DNA from: Neisseria sicca 4320
GTDB lineage: Bacteria; Pseudomonadota; Gammaproteobacteria; Burkholderiales; Neisseriaceae
Assembly: GCF_000193735.1 (NCBI RefSeq)
Contig: NZ_AEPF01000060.1
Coordinates: 1-29,244 of the forward strand
Direction: 5' to 3'
DNA: 29,244 nucleotides
The notes under the pieces were generated by a model that was given only the letters and a program-made list of their open reading frames with translations, had not been told where the DNA came from and searched no databases. Positions 1 to 7,211 of the stretch are shown here, in pieces; within the stretch, counting starts at the first letter, position 1; the number at the start of each line of letters is the position of its first letter. A program made the position numbers and the translations under genes.

Positions 1-9
1 GAGCGGCAA

Positions 10-1539
10 CTACTTTGCCCCTCTCCCCAACCCGTCCCCCACGGGGGAGGGGGCAGGTTGCTGTCGGGTTTGCCCGTGCAGAGTACTTTCGACGGGGTGC
101 AGGCTGCTTTCGGTTTTCAGGTCGTCTGAAACGGCTGCTGCACTTTGTTCCCTCTCCTGAGGGAGAGGGTGTGTTACGGCTGCGGAAAATTTGGTTTGGT
201 CGGTAACCGCTTCGCCTTCTCCCTCGGAGGCGGAAGTGGGTTGCTGTTGGCTCGGAGATTGCAGCCCGCCCAGTTTGAACCCGTAAGCCAACGGCGCGAC
301 CGTGATCATCAGCCGCTCGTGCGCCGATAAAAAGCCCTGCCAGTCGGACACTGGTTTGGCTTTCAAACCGTTTTGCTGCAAGAAGCCGAGCATGGTTTCG
401 CGCCGTCCCAAGCTTTCGGCGCACAGCAAAATCCGTCCTTCAAAGGTCGTCTGAAAATCCTTCAATGCCTGCAAAGGCTCGTCGGATTGGCGGTTGACGG
501 CAAGGTCGGGCAGGGTGTGTTCCTTGCCGGAAACATCGGGCAGCACTTGTCCGTAGTTTTTCAGACGGCCTGCGAATATATCGGCAGAGAGATACAAATA
601 CTGTGGAAGCAAAGGCGGATAGGTTTCGTCGCCCTGCGCCATCGCGTAACGTGATTTGACGTCGCTCCAAAAGCGGTTTGCTTCGGCGTGAACGTCGCCC
701 AAAGAGACAAACAGCGCATCTTCGCCGATATAGTCAAACAGCGTTTCCAACTCGTTTTCAAAAAACAGCGGCAGATAATATTCCACGCCTGCGCCGAAAT
801 GGCCGTTGCTGACGGCTTTGTACACGGCGGCATCGTTCGGATTGCCATCGACTTCCTCGCGGAAGCGGCTGCGGAAGATTTTTTGCGCCTCGCTGTCAGT
901 GGGGAACTCGTGCGCCGGCAGCAGGCGGATTTCGGAAACGGGGGAAATGGTGCGTTGCGTTTCGGTATCAAAGGTTTTAATGCTGTCGATTTCATCGTCG
1001 AACAAATCGATGCGGTAAGGCATTTCGCTGCCCATCGGGAACAAATCGACAATGCCGCCGCGCACGGCAAATTCGCCCGCCGCGACAACATGGGAAACAT
1101 GGTTGTAGCCCGCATCCACCAAATCGGTTTTCAGACGGCCTATATCCAAAGTCTGCCCCGTTTTCAGCCAAAACGTGCGTCCCGCCAGAAACGGCACGGG
1201 CGGCAGCTTTTGCATCGCCGTGGCAACCGGCACGAACAATACGTCTGCCGCGCCGCTTTTAATCTGCCACAACGCCGAGAGCCGCTCTGACACCAAATCC
1301 TGATGCGGCGAAAAACGCTCGTAAGGCAGCGTTTCCCAGTCCGGCAGGAACACCGCCGTATCGTGCGGACGGAAAAAACGCCATGCCGTCTGAAGGCGCA
1401 ACGCCTGTTCCGTATCTTGGGTCAGCACGGCTTTGAGCCGCTTATGCGGCAGGTAACGCGCCAAAGCCAGCGGCAGCGAGCCTTGCGAAAGATTGAGCCA
1501 ACGGGATTTTTCACGGGGTTTGGGGATAGGGTAGGTCAT
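10..1539 (-). CDS. mfd: Transcription-repair coupling factor Mfd, N-terminal part, ORF closed early
   Basis: Mfd removes RNA polymerase stalled at DNA lesions and recruits UvrA. The 509 residues match only the N-terminal UvrB-like module: WETLPYERFSPHQD near residues 68-81 and GEFAVRGGIVDLFP near 157-170 are typical. The RNAP-interacting domain, the helicase motors and the C-terminal domain are absent; the full protein is usually about 1150 residues or more. Homology stops at LGGLQ (residues 423-427). The next 82 residues are low-complexity and come from a G/C-rich repeat segment that also holds a DUS, ending at a TAG at 10-12. A one-base shift just before that stop would read KVVAA into the window edge, so the gene may continue in another frame outside the window. 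It could be a pseudogene, a frameshifted allele or a sequencing error in G runs. Start ATG is at 1537-1539. Confidence 0.85.
   Translation of the reverse strand: MTYPIPKPREKSRWLNLSQGSLPLALARYLPHKRLKAVLTQDTEQALRLQTAWRFFRPHDTAVFLPDWETLPYERFSPHQDLVSERLSALWQIKSGAADVLFVPVATAMQKLPPVPFLAGRTFWLKTGQTLDIGRLKTDLVDAGYNHVSHVVAAGEFAVRGGIVDLFPMGSEMPYRIDLFDDEIDSIKTFDTETQRTISPVSEIRLLPAHEFPTDSEAQKIFRSRFREEVDGNPNDAAVYKAVSNGHFGAGVEYYLPLFFENELETLFDYIGEDALFVSLGDVHAEANRFWSDVKSRYAMAQGDETYPPLLPQYLYLSADIFAGRLKNYGQVLPDVSGKEHTLPDLAVNRQSDEPLQALKDFQTTFEGRILLCAESLGRRETMLGFLQQNGLKAKPVSDWQGFLSAHERLMITVAPLAYGFKLGGLQSPSQQQPTSASEGEGEAVTDQTKFSAAVTHPLPQEREQSAAAVSDDLKTESSLHPVESTLHGQTRQQPAPSPVGDGLGRGAK
13..258. repeat. Repeat-rich insertion within mfd
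   Basis: This segment encodes the non-homologous tail of the Mfd ORF. It contains a perfect 8-bp inverted repeat CCCTCTCC/GGAGAGGG at 150-169 and related degenerate C/G-rich blocks at about 17-55 and 211-240. It also holds an uptake sequence AGGTCGTCTGAA at 119-130. The composition resembles mosaic intergenic repeats more than protein-coding DNA. The insertion boundaries are inferred from where Mfd-like sequence ends. Confidence 0.55.
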
Positions 1540-1681
1540 GGCGTAGGGACAATGGATTGCGGCAGCCGGAAAATTTTTCGGGCCGCCGTGATGGGTTATA
1601 AAAGCGGGATTTTAGCAGATTAACAGCGGGTGTAAGGAGCGGGATGGTTTGGGTGGTTTTCAGACGACCTTTTTGATTTCC

Positions 1682-2413
1682 TCAACCCTGTTTGCGCCTC
1701 GTCTGAAAAAACGCCTGTAAAACGGCTTTGCATTCGCCTTCCAAAATGCCGCCTTTGATTGCCGTGTGTTTGTTCAGCAGCGGGTTGGCAAACAGATTGA
1801 CTACGCTGCCTGCCGCGCCGGTTTTGGGTTCTGCCGCGCCGTAGATGACGCGGCGGACGCGGGCTTGGATGATGGCGGAGGCGCACATGGCGCAGGGTTC
1901 GAGCGTGATGTAGAGGTCGCACTCGTCGAGGCGGTAGTTTTGGAGGGCGGCTCCTGCGGCGGCAAGGGCGCGGATTTCGGCGTGGCGGCTGATGTCGTGA
2001 TCGCTGACGCAGGTGTTGTGTGCGGCGGCGATGATTTGGTTGTTGGAGACGACGACCGCGCCGACGGGGATTTCGCCGATGCGGGCGGATTGTTCTGCCT
2101 GCGCCAAGGCAGCGCGCATGAAGGTTTCCATTTCAGACGACGTGGAAAAAACGGCAACGGGCGGATGGTTTTTAAGGGCTTGTTCCAAAGCGGTTTTCTG
2201 CGTTTGCGGCAGGTCTTGCGGTTTGATACCGAGCAACAAGGCTTCGAGTTGCCAAAGTGTGCTGCGGGTAACGGTCAGTCCGGCCGCCTTGAGCAACAGG
2301 AAGGCTTGGACGGAACCGGTGTCGCGCAGCTCCCCTACACTGCGGATGCCGAGGGCTTGCAGGGCGGCTAAGGTTTGCGGGGCGACGGGCGGCGTGGTCA
2401 ACAGGGTCGGCAT
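1682..2413 (-). CDS. tadA: tRNA adenosine(34) deaminase TadA with N-terminal TfoX-C-like domain
   Basis: TadA deaminates A34 to inosine in tRNA-Arg(ACG), with catalytic zinc, so that one tRNA reads several codons. The deaminase domain covers about residues 90-240. It has the zinc and proton-shuttle signature HAE (H144, E146) and PCAMC (C174, C177), and GEIPVGAVVV before it. Residues 10-80 are extra compared with ordinary TadA of about 160 residues. They read like the C-terminal helix-hairpin-helix domain of TfoX/Sxy: ALGIRSVGELRDTG, then LKAAGLTVTRSTLWQLEALL. The gene begins 6 bp after the miaA stop, so the two are probably co-transcribed, and both act on the tRNA anticodon loop. The deaminase call is firm. 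The N-terminal domain is assigned by pattern only, and its role is unknown. Confidence 0.93.
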   Translation of the reverse strand: MPTLLTTPPVAPQTLAALQALGIRSVGELRDTGSVQAFLLLKAAGLTVTRSTLWQLEALLLGIKPQDLPQTQKTALEQALKNHPPVAVFSTSSEMETFMRAALAQAEQSARIGEIPVGAVVVSNNQIIAAAHNTCVSDHDISRHAEIRALAAAGAALQNYRLDECDLYITLEPCAMCASAIIQARVRRVIYGAAEPKTGAAGSVVNLFANPLLNKHTAIKGGILEGECKAVLQAFFQTRRKQG

Positions 2414-2419
2414 GGCGTT

Positions 2420-3361
2420 TTAGATTTGGAAATGGCGGCGGACAAGTGCCAAGGTCGTCTGAACGTGGTCGCCGTCGGTATAGGGGTCGATGCTGTGCGC
2501 CAATGGGATTTTGCGCAGCCAAGTGAGTTGGCGTTTGGCAAGTTGGCGGGTGGCGGCAATGCCTTTTTCGACAAAGGTGTCGTAATCGGTCAAGCCTTCG
2601 AGGTAATCCCATGCCTGCCGGTAGCCGACGCAGCGCATAGAGGGCATATCGGCGGTCAGTTCGGGATATTTTTGGCGCAGGGCGCGCATTTCGTCGATGA
2701 AACCTTGTTCCAGCATTTGTGTGAAACGGCGGGCGATGTTTTCGTGCAGCAAGGCGCGGTTTTCGGGAATCAGGGCGGTGGTGCAGAGATCGAGCGGCGG
2801 GGTGTAGTCGGCTTTTTCGGCAAAATGCGCGCTCAAGGGCTTGCCGGTCAGGCGGTACACTTCTAAAGCGCGTTCGATACGTTGGCTGTCGTTCGGTTTC
2901 AGACGACCTGCGGTTTCAGGGTCTATGGTTTGCAGGTTTTGATACAAATGCGCCAAGCCGTAGCGGTTTTTTTCTTCCTGCAATTCGGCGCGCACGGCGG
3001 CATCCGCTTCGGGCAGGTCGTTCAAGCCTTCGGTCAGCGCGTGGAAATACATCATCGTGCCGCCGACAATCAAAGGCAGCCTGCCGCGCGCGCGGATTTC
3101 CTCCGCCAGCCGCACGCAGTCGCCGACAAACTCCGCTGCGCTGTAAGACTCCGTCGGCGGGATAATGTCGATAAGGTGGTGCGGCACGGCATCAAGCTCG
3201 GCAGCCGTCGGCTTTGCCGTGCCGATGTCCATATCGCGGTACACCAGCGCGGAATCGAGGCTGATGATTTCGACCGGCAGGGCTTCGGCGATTTTCAAGG
3301 CAAGGGCGGTTTTCCCGCCGGCAGTCGGACCGAGTATGGCAAAGGCTTTTGGGGTGTTCAT
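2420..3361 (-). CDS. miaA: tRNA dimethylallyltransferase MiaA
   Basis: MiaA transfers dimethylallyl from DMAPP to N6 of A37 in tRNAs that read UNN codons, the first step to ms2i6A. The 313 residues match the family length. The P-loop GPTAGGKT is at residues 11-18. SLDSALVYRDMDIGTAKP near 34-51 contains the catalytic aspartate D36. GGTMMY at 100-105 contains the conserved threonine of the substrate channel. The start ATG at 3359-3361 gives the usual MNTPKAFAILGPT beginning. tadA follows 6 bp downstream on the same strand. Two uptake sequences lie inside the gene (2452-2463 and 2898-2909), which is common in Neisseria housekeeping genes. Confidence 0.96.
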   Translation of the reverse strand: MNTPKAFAILGPTAGGKTALALKIAEALPVEIISLDSALVYRDMDIGTAKPTAAELDAVPHHLIDIIPPTESYSAAEFVGDCVRLAEEIRARGRLPLIVGGTMMYFHALTEGLNDLPEADAAVRAELQEEKNRYGLAHLYQNLQTIDPETAGRLKPNDSQRIERALEVYRLTGKPLSAHFAEKADYTPPLDLCTTALIPENRALLHENIARRFTQMLEQGFIDEMRALRQKYPELTADMPSMRCVGYRQAWDYLEGLTDYDTFVEKGIAATRQLAKRQLTWLRKIPLAHSIDPYTDGDHVQTTLALVRRHFQI

Positions 3362-3397
3362 ATCAAAAGGGGCGTGGGGAAACGGACGGATTATAGC

Positions 3398-3462
3398 AAA
3401 AGGTCGTCTGAAAACGGTTCGGCAGTTGGATTGCGGAACGATATTTTCAGACGACCTTTTTT
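3398..3462 (-). terminator. Inverted DUS pair after aroA
   Basis: AAAAGGTCGTCTGAAAA (3398-3414) and TTTTCAGACGACCTTTTTT (3444-3462) are complementary over 17 bp, with a 29-nt loop. The hairpin lies 24 bp after the aroA stop and is the likely aroA terminator. It also separates aroA from miaA. Confidence 0.7.
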
Positions 3463-3485
3463 GTTGGGGAGAAACGTTCTCTGTT

Positions 3486-4784
3486 TTAAACCGCGTCGGT
3501 CAGTGAAGAGAACACTTCAAAATAAGTCGGAAAGGTTTTATGGGTGCATTTCGGGTCGTTGATGACGACGGGTACGCCCAACAGGGAAACCAGCGAGAAA
3601 CACATCGCCATGCGGTGGTCGTCGTAAGTGTCGATGACGGCGTCGGGCGTCAGCGTTTCAGGCGGGGTGATGTGAATCGCTTCCGCTTCTTCGACTACTT
3701 TTGCACCAAGTTTGCGCAACTCGTTTGCCATCGCGGCGATGCGGTCGGTTTCCTTGACGCGCCATGAACCGATATTGCGCAGCGTGCAGGTTTGTCCTGT
3801 GGCAAGCGCGACGATGGCGAGGGTCATGGCGGCATCGGGGATATGGTTTGCATCCAAATCAAAGGCTTGGACGGCGCGTTCCTTCGGGCGCGAGACTTCG
3901 ACGAAGTTTTCGCCCCACACTACGTCCGCACCGATTTTTTCCAGCTCGCGGGCAAAGGCGACATCGCCCTGTATGCTGTTTGCGCCGATGCCGGTAACGC
4001 GGACGGGTGTGGCGGCAATCAAACCTGCTGCGAGAAAGTAGGATGCGCTGGAGGCATCGCCTTCGACGTGTAAGTGTTCGGGCGCGTGGTAGCGGGCATC
4101 CGCGGGGATTTTGAAGACGCGGTAGTCTTCATTGACAACCTGTACGCCGAATTGCGCCATCAGTTTCAAAGTGATGTCGATATAGGGCTTGGAAATCAAC
4201 TCGCCGACCATACGGATTTCAAATGCCTGCCCGGTCAGCGGCAGCGCCATCAAAAGGGCAGTCAAAAACTGGCTGGACACATTGCCTTTAATCGGAATCA
4301 CGCGCTCGCCGCGGTCTTGGCGCTCGCCGATATGAAGCGGCGGATAGTGTTCGTTGCCGAGATATTCGACATCGGCGCCGGCAATCCGCAGCGCATCTAC
4401 CAAATCGCCGATAGGGCGTTCATGCATACGCGGCACGCCGTGCAGATGATAATCGCCGCCCAAAACGGCAAGCGCAGCAGTCAGCGGGCGGAAAGCCGTT
4501 CCCGCGTTGCCTAAAAACAAATCGGCAGTCCGATTGGGGAAACGTCCTCCTGTGCCGTGTACTTTCAGACGACCTTCGGCAAGATATTCGATTTCAACGC
4601 CGAGTTTATCAAGCGCTTCCAACATACGGTCGGTATCGTCGGATTTGAGCAGGGAATGGATTTCGCAAGTGTTGTCGGACAAGGCGGCGAGCAGCAGGGT
4701 GCGGTTGCTGATACTTTTGGAGCCGGGCAGGGCGACGGTGGCGGGCTTGAGCGAGGCGGCTGGGAGGCGGATGGATTCGGTCAT
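3486..4784 (-). CDS. aroA: 3-phosphoshikimate 1-carboxyvinyltransferase (EPSP synthase)
   Basis: EPSP synthase joins shikimate-3-phosphate and PEP, the sixth step of the shikimate pathway. The open frame extends upstream to 4865, but the ATG at 4782-4784 gives the family N-terminus MTESIRLPAASL and a normal length of 432 residues. The preceding 27 residues look like translated leader. Seen motifs are PGSKSISNR (20-28) with substrate-binding K23, LGNAGTAFRPL (91-101) for PEP binding, and YDDHRMAM near the C-terminus. The G-A pattern in LGNAGTA is that of class I, glyphosate-sensitive enzymes. The uptake sequence at 4564-4575 lies inside the gene and is translated as part of GRLKVHG. The gene is divergent from trpE, whose product uses chorismate made by this pathway. 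Confidence 0.96.
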   Translation of the reverse strand: MTESIRLPAASLKPATVALPGSKSISNRTLLLAALSDNTCEIHSLLKSDDTDRMLEALDKLGVEIEYLAEGRLKVHGTGGRFPNRTADLFLGNAGTAFRPLTAALAVLGGDYHLHGVPRMHERPIGDLVDALRIAGADVEYLGNEHYPPLHIGERQDRGERVIPIKGNVSSQFLTALLMALPLTGQAFEIRMVGELISKPYIDITLKLMAQFGVQVVNEDYRVFKIPADARYHAPEHLHVEGDASSASYFLAAGLIAATPVRVTGIGANSIQGDVAFARELEKIGADVVWGENFVEVSRPKERAVQAFDLDANHIPDAAMTLAIVALATGQTCTLRNIGSWRVKETDRIAAMANELRKLGAKVVEEAEAIHITPPETLTPDAVIDTYDDHRMAMCFSLVSLLGVPVVINDPKCTHKTFPTYFEVFSSLTDAV

Positions 4785-4855
4785 GATGGTCGTTTGGGAA
4801 GCGGAAACAGAAAACGGCATTATACGGCAGGGAGGGGTCGTCTGAAAAACCAAAA

Positions 4856-4885
4856 CTGTCAACAATCCGCATAAAATGTTATACT
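4856..4885 (+). promoter_or_regulatory. Extended -10 promoter candidate for trpE
   Basis: TGTTATACT (4877-4885) is an extended -10 element with a near-consensus hexamer TATACT at 4880-4885. CTGTCA at 4856-4861 could be the -35 with an 18-bp spacer. This leaves a leader of about 120 nt before trpE. I see no Trp-rich leader peptide or attenuator in it. Confidence 0.5.
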
Positions 4886-5013
4886 TTTCCGCAATTTTGC
4901 GACGATGGCGGAGGCTTGTTTTTTCTGCCCGCCAAGCGCGTCGTCCCGAGCTTTTTCAAAGGCTTTTACACGTTCGCAAGGTCGTCTGAAAACACCCGAC
5001 AAACGGAACCGAA

Positions 5014-6489
5014 ATGATCAGCAAACAAGAATACCAAGCCCAAGCCGCCGAAGGCTACAACCGCATCCCGCTCGTGCAAGAACTCCTTGCCGACTTGGAT
5101 ACGCCGCTTTCCCTCTATCTCAAACTCGCCAACCGCCCCTATACCTACCTGCTCGAATCCGTTGTCGGCGGCGAACGTTTCGGCCGCTATTCCTTTATCG
5201 GACTGCCTTGCAGCCACTATCTCAAAGCCAGTGGCAAACATGTCGATGTTTATCAAAACGGCGAAATCGTCGAGCAACACGACGGCAATCCGCTGCCCTT
5301 TATCGAAGCCTTCCACAACCGCTTCAAAACGCCCGAAATCCCAAGTCTGCCGCGCTTTACCGGCGGATTGGTCGGCTACTTCGGTTACGAAACCATCTAC
5401 AATTTCGAACACTTCGCCCACCGCCTGAAAAACACCGCCAAAGCCGACCCGCTCGGCACGCCCGACATCTTGCTGATGCTGTCGCAAGAATTGGCGGTTA
5501 TCGACAATTTAAGCGGCAAAATCCACCTCATCGTTTACGCCGATCCGTCGCAGCCCGACGGCTACGAACGCGCCCGCGAACGCCTCGAAGACATCCGCAC
5601 CCAGTTGCGCCAAAGCTGCGCCATCCCGCTTTCGCTCGGCAGCAAACACACTGAAGCTGTCAGCGAATTCGGCGAAGAGCCGTTCAAAGCCTGCGTCGAT
5701 AAAATCAAAGACTACATTTTCGCAGGCGACTGTATGCAGGTAGTACCCAGCCAGCGCATGAGCATGGAATTCACCGACAGCCCGCTCGCCCTCTACCGCG
5801 CCTTGCGCACGCTCAACCCTTCGCCTTACCTCTTTTACTACGATTTCGGCGATTTCCATATCGTCGGTTCCTCGCCCGAAATCCTCGTCCGCCGCGAACG
5901 CGACGACGTCATCGTCCGCCCCATCGCCGGCACGCGCCTGCGCGGCAAGACCCCCGCAGAAGACCTTGCCAACGAGCAGGACTTATTAAGCGACGCCAAA
6001 GAAATCGCCGAACACGTCATGCTTATCGATTTAGGGCGCAACGACGTCGGCCGCATCAGCAAAACGGGCGAAGTCAAAGTAACCGACAAAATGGTGATTG
6101 AAAAATACTCCCATGTGATGCACATCGTTTCCAACGTCGAAGGTTGTCTGAAAGAGGGCGTTACCAACATGGACATCCTTGCCGCCACGTTCCCCGCCGG
6201 CACGCTCTCCGGCGCACCCAAAGTCCGCGCCATGGAAATCATCGAAGAAGTCGAACCCAGCAAACGCGGCATCTACGGCGGCGCCGTCGGCGTATGGGGT
6301 TTCAACAACGACATGGATTTGGCAATCGCCATCCGCACAGCCGTAGTGAAAAACAACACGCTATACGTCCAAAGCGGCGCAGGTATCGTCGCCGACTCCG
6401 ACCCGACCTCCGAATGGCAGGAAACGCAGAATAAGGCCCGAGCAGTGGTCAGAGCGGCGCAGATGGTGCAGGAAGGGTTGGATAGGTAG
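5014..6489 (+). CDS. trpE: Anthranilate synthase component I
   Basis: TrpE makes anthranilate from chorismate using ammonia delivered by TrpG, the first committed step to tryptophan. Length is 491 residues. LLESV (46-50) followed by FGRYSFIG is the N-terminal region that forms the tryptophan feedback pocket. The chorismate-binding half contains PIAGTR (303-308), whose alanine is typical of anthranilate synthase, then LIDLGRNDVGRIS near 338-349, FPAGTLSGAPK and QSGAGIVADSDP. The ATG at 5014 is preceded by a weak GGA six bases upstream. No trpG or other trp gene adjoins it, so the trp genes are dispersed here. An inverted uptake pair follows the stop. Aminodeoxychorismate synthase PabB is the nearest alternative, but the motif pattern favours TrpE. 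Confidence 0.95.
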   Translation: MISKQEYQAQAAEGYNRIPLVQELLADLDTPLSLYLKLANRPYTYLLESVVGGERFGRYSFIGLPCSHYLKASGKHVDVYQNGEIVEQHDGNPLPFIEAFHNRFKTPEIPSLPRFTGGLVGYFGYETIYNFEHFAHRLKNTAKADPLGTPDILLMLSQELAVIDNLSGKIHLIVYADPSQPDGYERARERLEDIRTQLRQSCAIPLSLGSKHTEAVSEFGEEPFKACVDKIKDYIFAGDCMQVVPSQRMSMEFTDSPLALYRALRTLNPSPYLFYYDFGDFHIVGSSPEILVRRERDDVIVRPIAGTRLRGKTPAEDLANEQDLLSDAKEIAEHVMLIDLGRNDVGRISKTGEVKVTDKMVIEKYSHVMHIVSNVEGCLKEGVTNMDILAATFPAGTLSGAPKVRAMEIIEEVEPSKRGIYGGAVGVWGFNNDMDLAIAIRTAVVKNNTLYVQSGAGIVADSDPTSEWQETQNKARAVVRAAQMVQEGLDR

Positions 6490-6499
6490 ACTTGGAGTG

Positions 6500-6536
6500 T
6501 TCAGACGGCCTTTAAAGAATCAACAGGCCGTCTGAA
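6500..6536 (+). terminator. Inverted DUS pair after trpE, AG-DUS dialect
   Basis: TTCAGACGGCCT (6500-6511) and AGGCCGTCTGAA (6525-6536) pair over 12 bp with a 13-nt loop, 10 bp after the trpE stop. Both arms carry GGCC where the other hairpins in the window carry GGTC. Confidence 0.65.
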
Positions 6537-6590
6537 AATCCAAACAATAAGCAGCAATCGTTTGATTAGAATAGCTACCTTTACCGCGTC

Positions 6591-6685
6591 ATTCCCGCGC
6601 AGGCGGGAATCCAGAAATTTAAAATGACGGGAATATCTAAAGGTTTCTGAAAGATTGAGGCTTGGATTCCCGCCTACGCGGGAAT
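6591..6685. repeat. NIME-like repeat bounded by two dRS3 copies, left of GIY-YIG gene
   Basis: Two 20-bp dRS3 repeats of the form ATTCCC-N8-GGGAAT lie at 6591-6610 and 6666-6685. They enclose a 55-bp core containing AAAGGTTTCTGAAA. This is the layout of Neisseria intergenic mosaic elements. Confidence 0.8.
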
Positions 6686-6711
6686 GACGGATTAAAGTTT
6701 TTTGCGGAAAC

Positions 6712-7002
6712 ATGATGCAACCTGCCGTTTATATACTCGCCAGCCAACGAAACGGAACGCTGTATATCGGTGTAACATCCAATCTCGCCCAACGTGTTTA
6801 CCAACATAGAGAACATTTGGCGCAAGGATTTACAAATCAGCATCATGTAACCATGTTGGTTTGGTACGAACTGCATTCCACGATGGAACACGCCATTACC
6901 AGGGAAAAGCAATTGAAAAAATGGAATCGGCAATGGAAGCTGCGCCTTATTGAAGAAAAAAATCCCAGTTGGCAGGATTTATGGTTTGAAATTATTAAAT
7001 AA
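6712..7002 (+). CDS. Small GIY-YIG domain nuclease-like protein
   Basis: This 96-residue protein is a single GIY-YIG domain of the small stand-alone type (COG2827, YhbQ-like). The family signature appears as VYIL (6-9) and LYIGVT (17-22), followed by R28 and the putative metal-binding glutamate E65 within TREKQLKKW (63-71). The ending with NPSWQDLW is also typical. Its substrate is unknown, and no partner domain is present. Two ATGs at 6712 and 6715 are both possible; GGA lies a few bases upstream. The gene stands alone between two dRS3-bounded repeats, which suggests it moved or spread as a cassette. G+C appears lower than in purK next to it. Confidence 0.88.
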   Translation: MMQPAVYILASQRNGTLYIGVTSNLAQRVYQHREHLAQGFTNQHHVTMLVWYELHSTMEHAITREKQLKKWNRQWKLRLIEEKNPSWQDLWFEIIK

Positions 7003-7055
7003 CCATCATTTCCACAAAACATTTAAATTAACCCTGGTACCCTTTGGATTTCGTC

Positions 7056-7149
7056 ATTCCCGCGCAGGCGGGAATCCAGACTCTTAGGTTTCAGAAATCT
7101 TTAAACATTGCAGGGTATTTATCCTCTGGATTCCCGCCTGCGCGGGAAT
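7056..7149. repeat. NIME-like repeat bounded by two dRS3 copies, right of GIY-YIG gene
   Basis: dRS3 copies lie at 7056-7075 and 7130-7149 around a 54-bp core. The reverse complement of this core (AAAGATTTCTGAAA) resembles the core of the left element, so the two elements lie in opposite orientation. Confidence 0.8.
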
Positions 7150-7211
7150 GACGGATTGACGGTTTCAGACGACCTGAAATAAACATTAGAACACAGACAG
7201 ATTAAAACACC

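Noticed and set aside
4886..5013. Possible trp leader peptide and attenuator before trpE
   Set aside because: No short frame with clustered tryptophan codons and no pair of alternative hairpins was seen.
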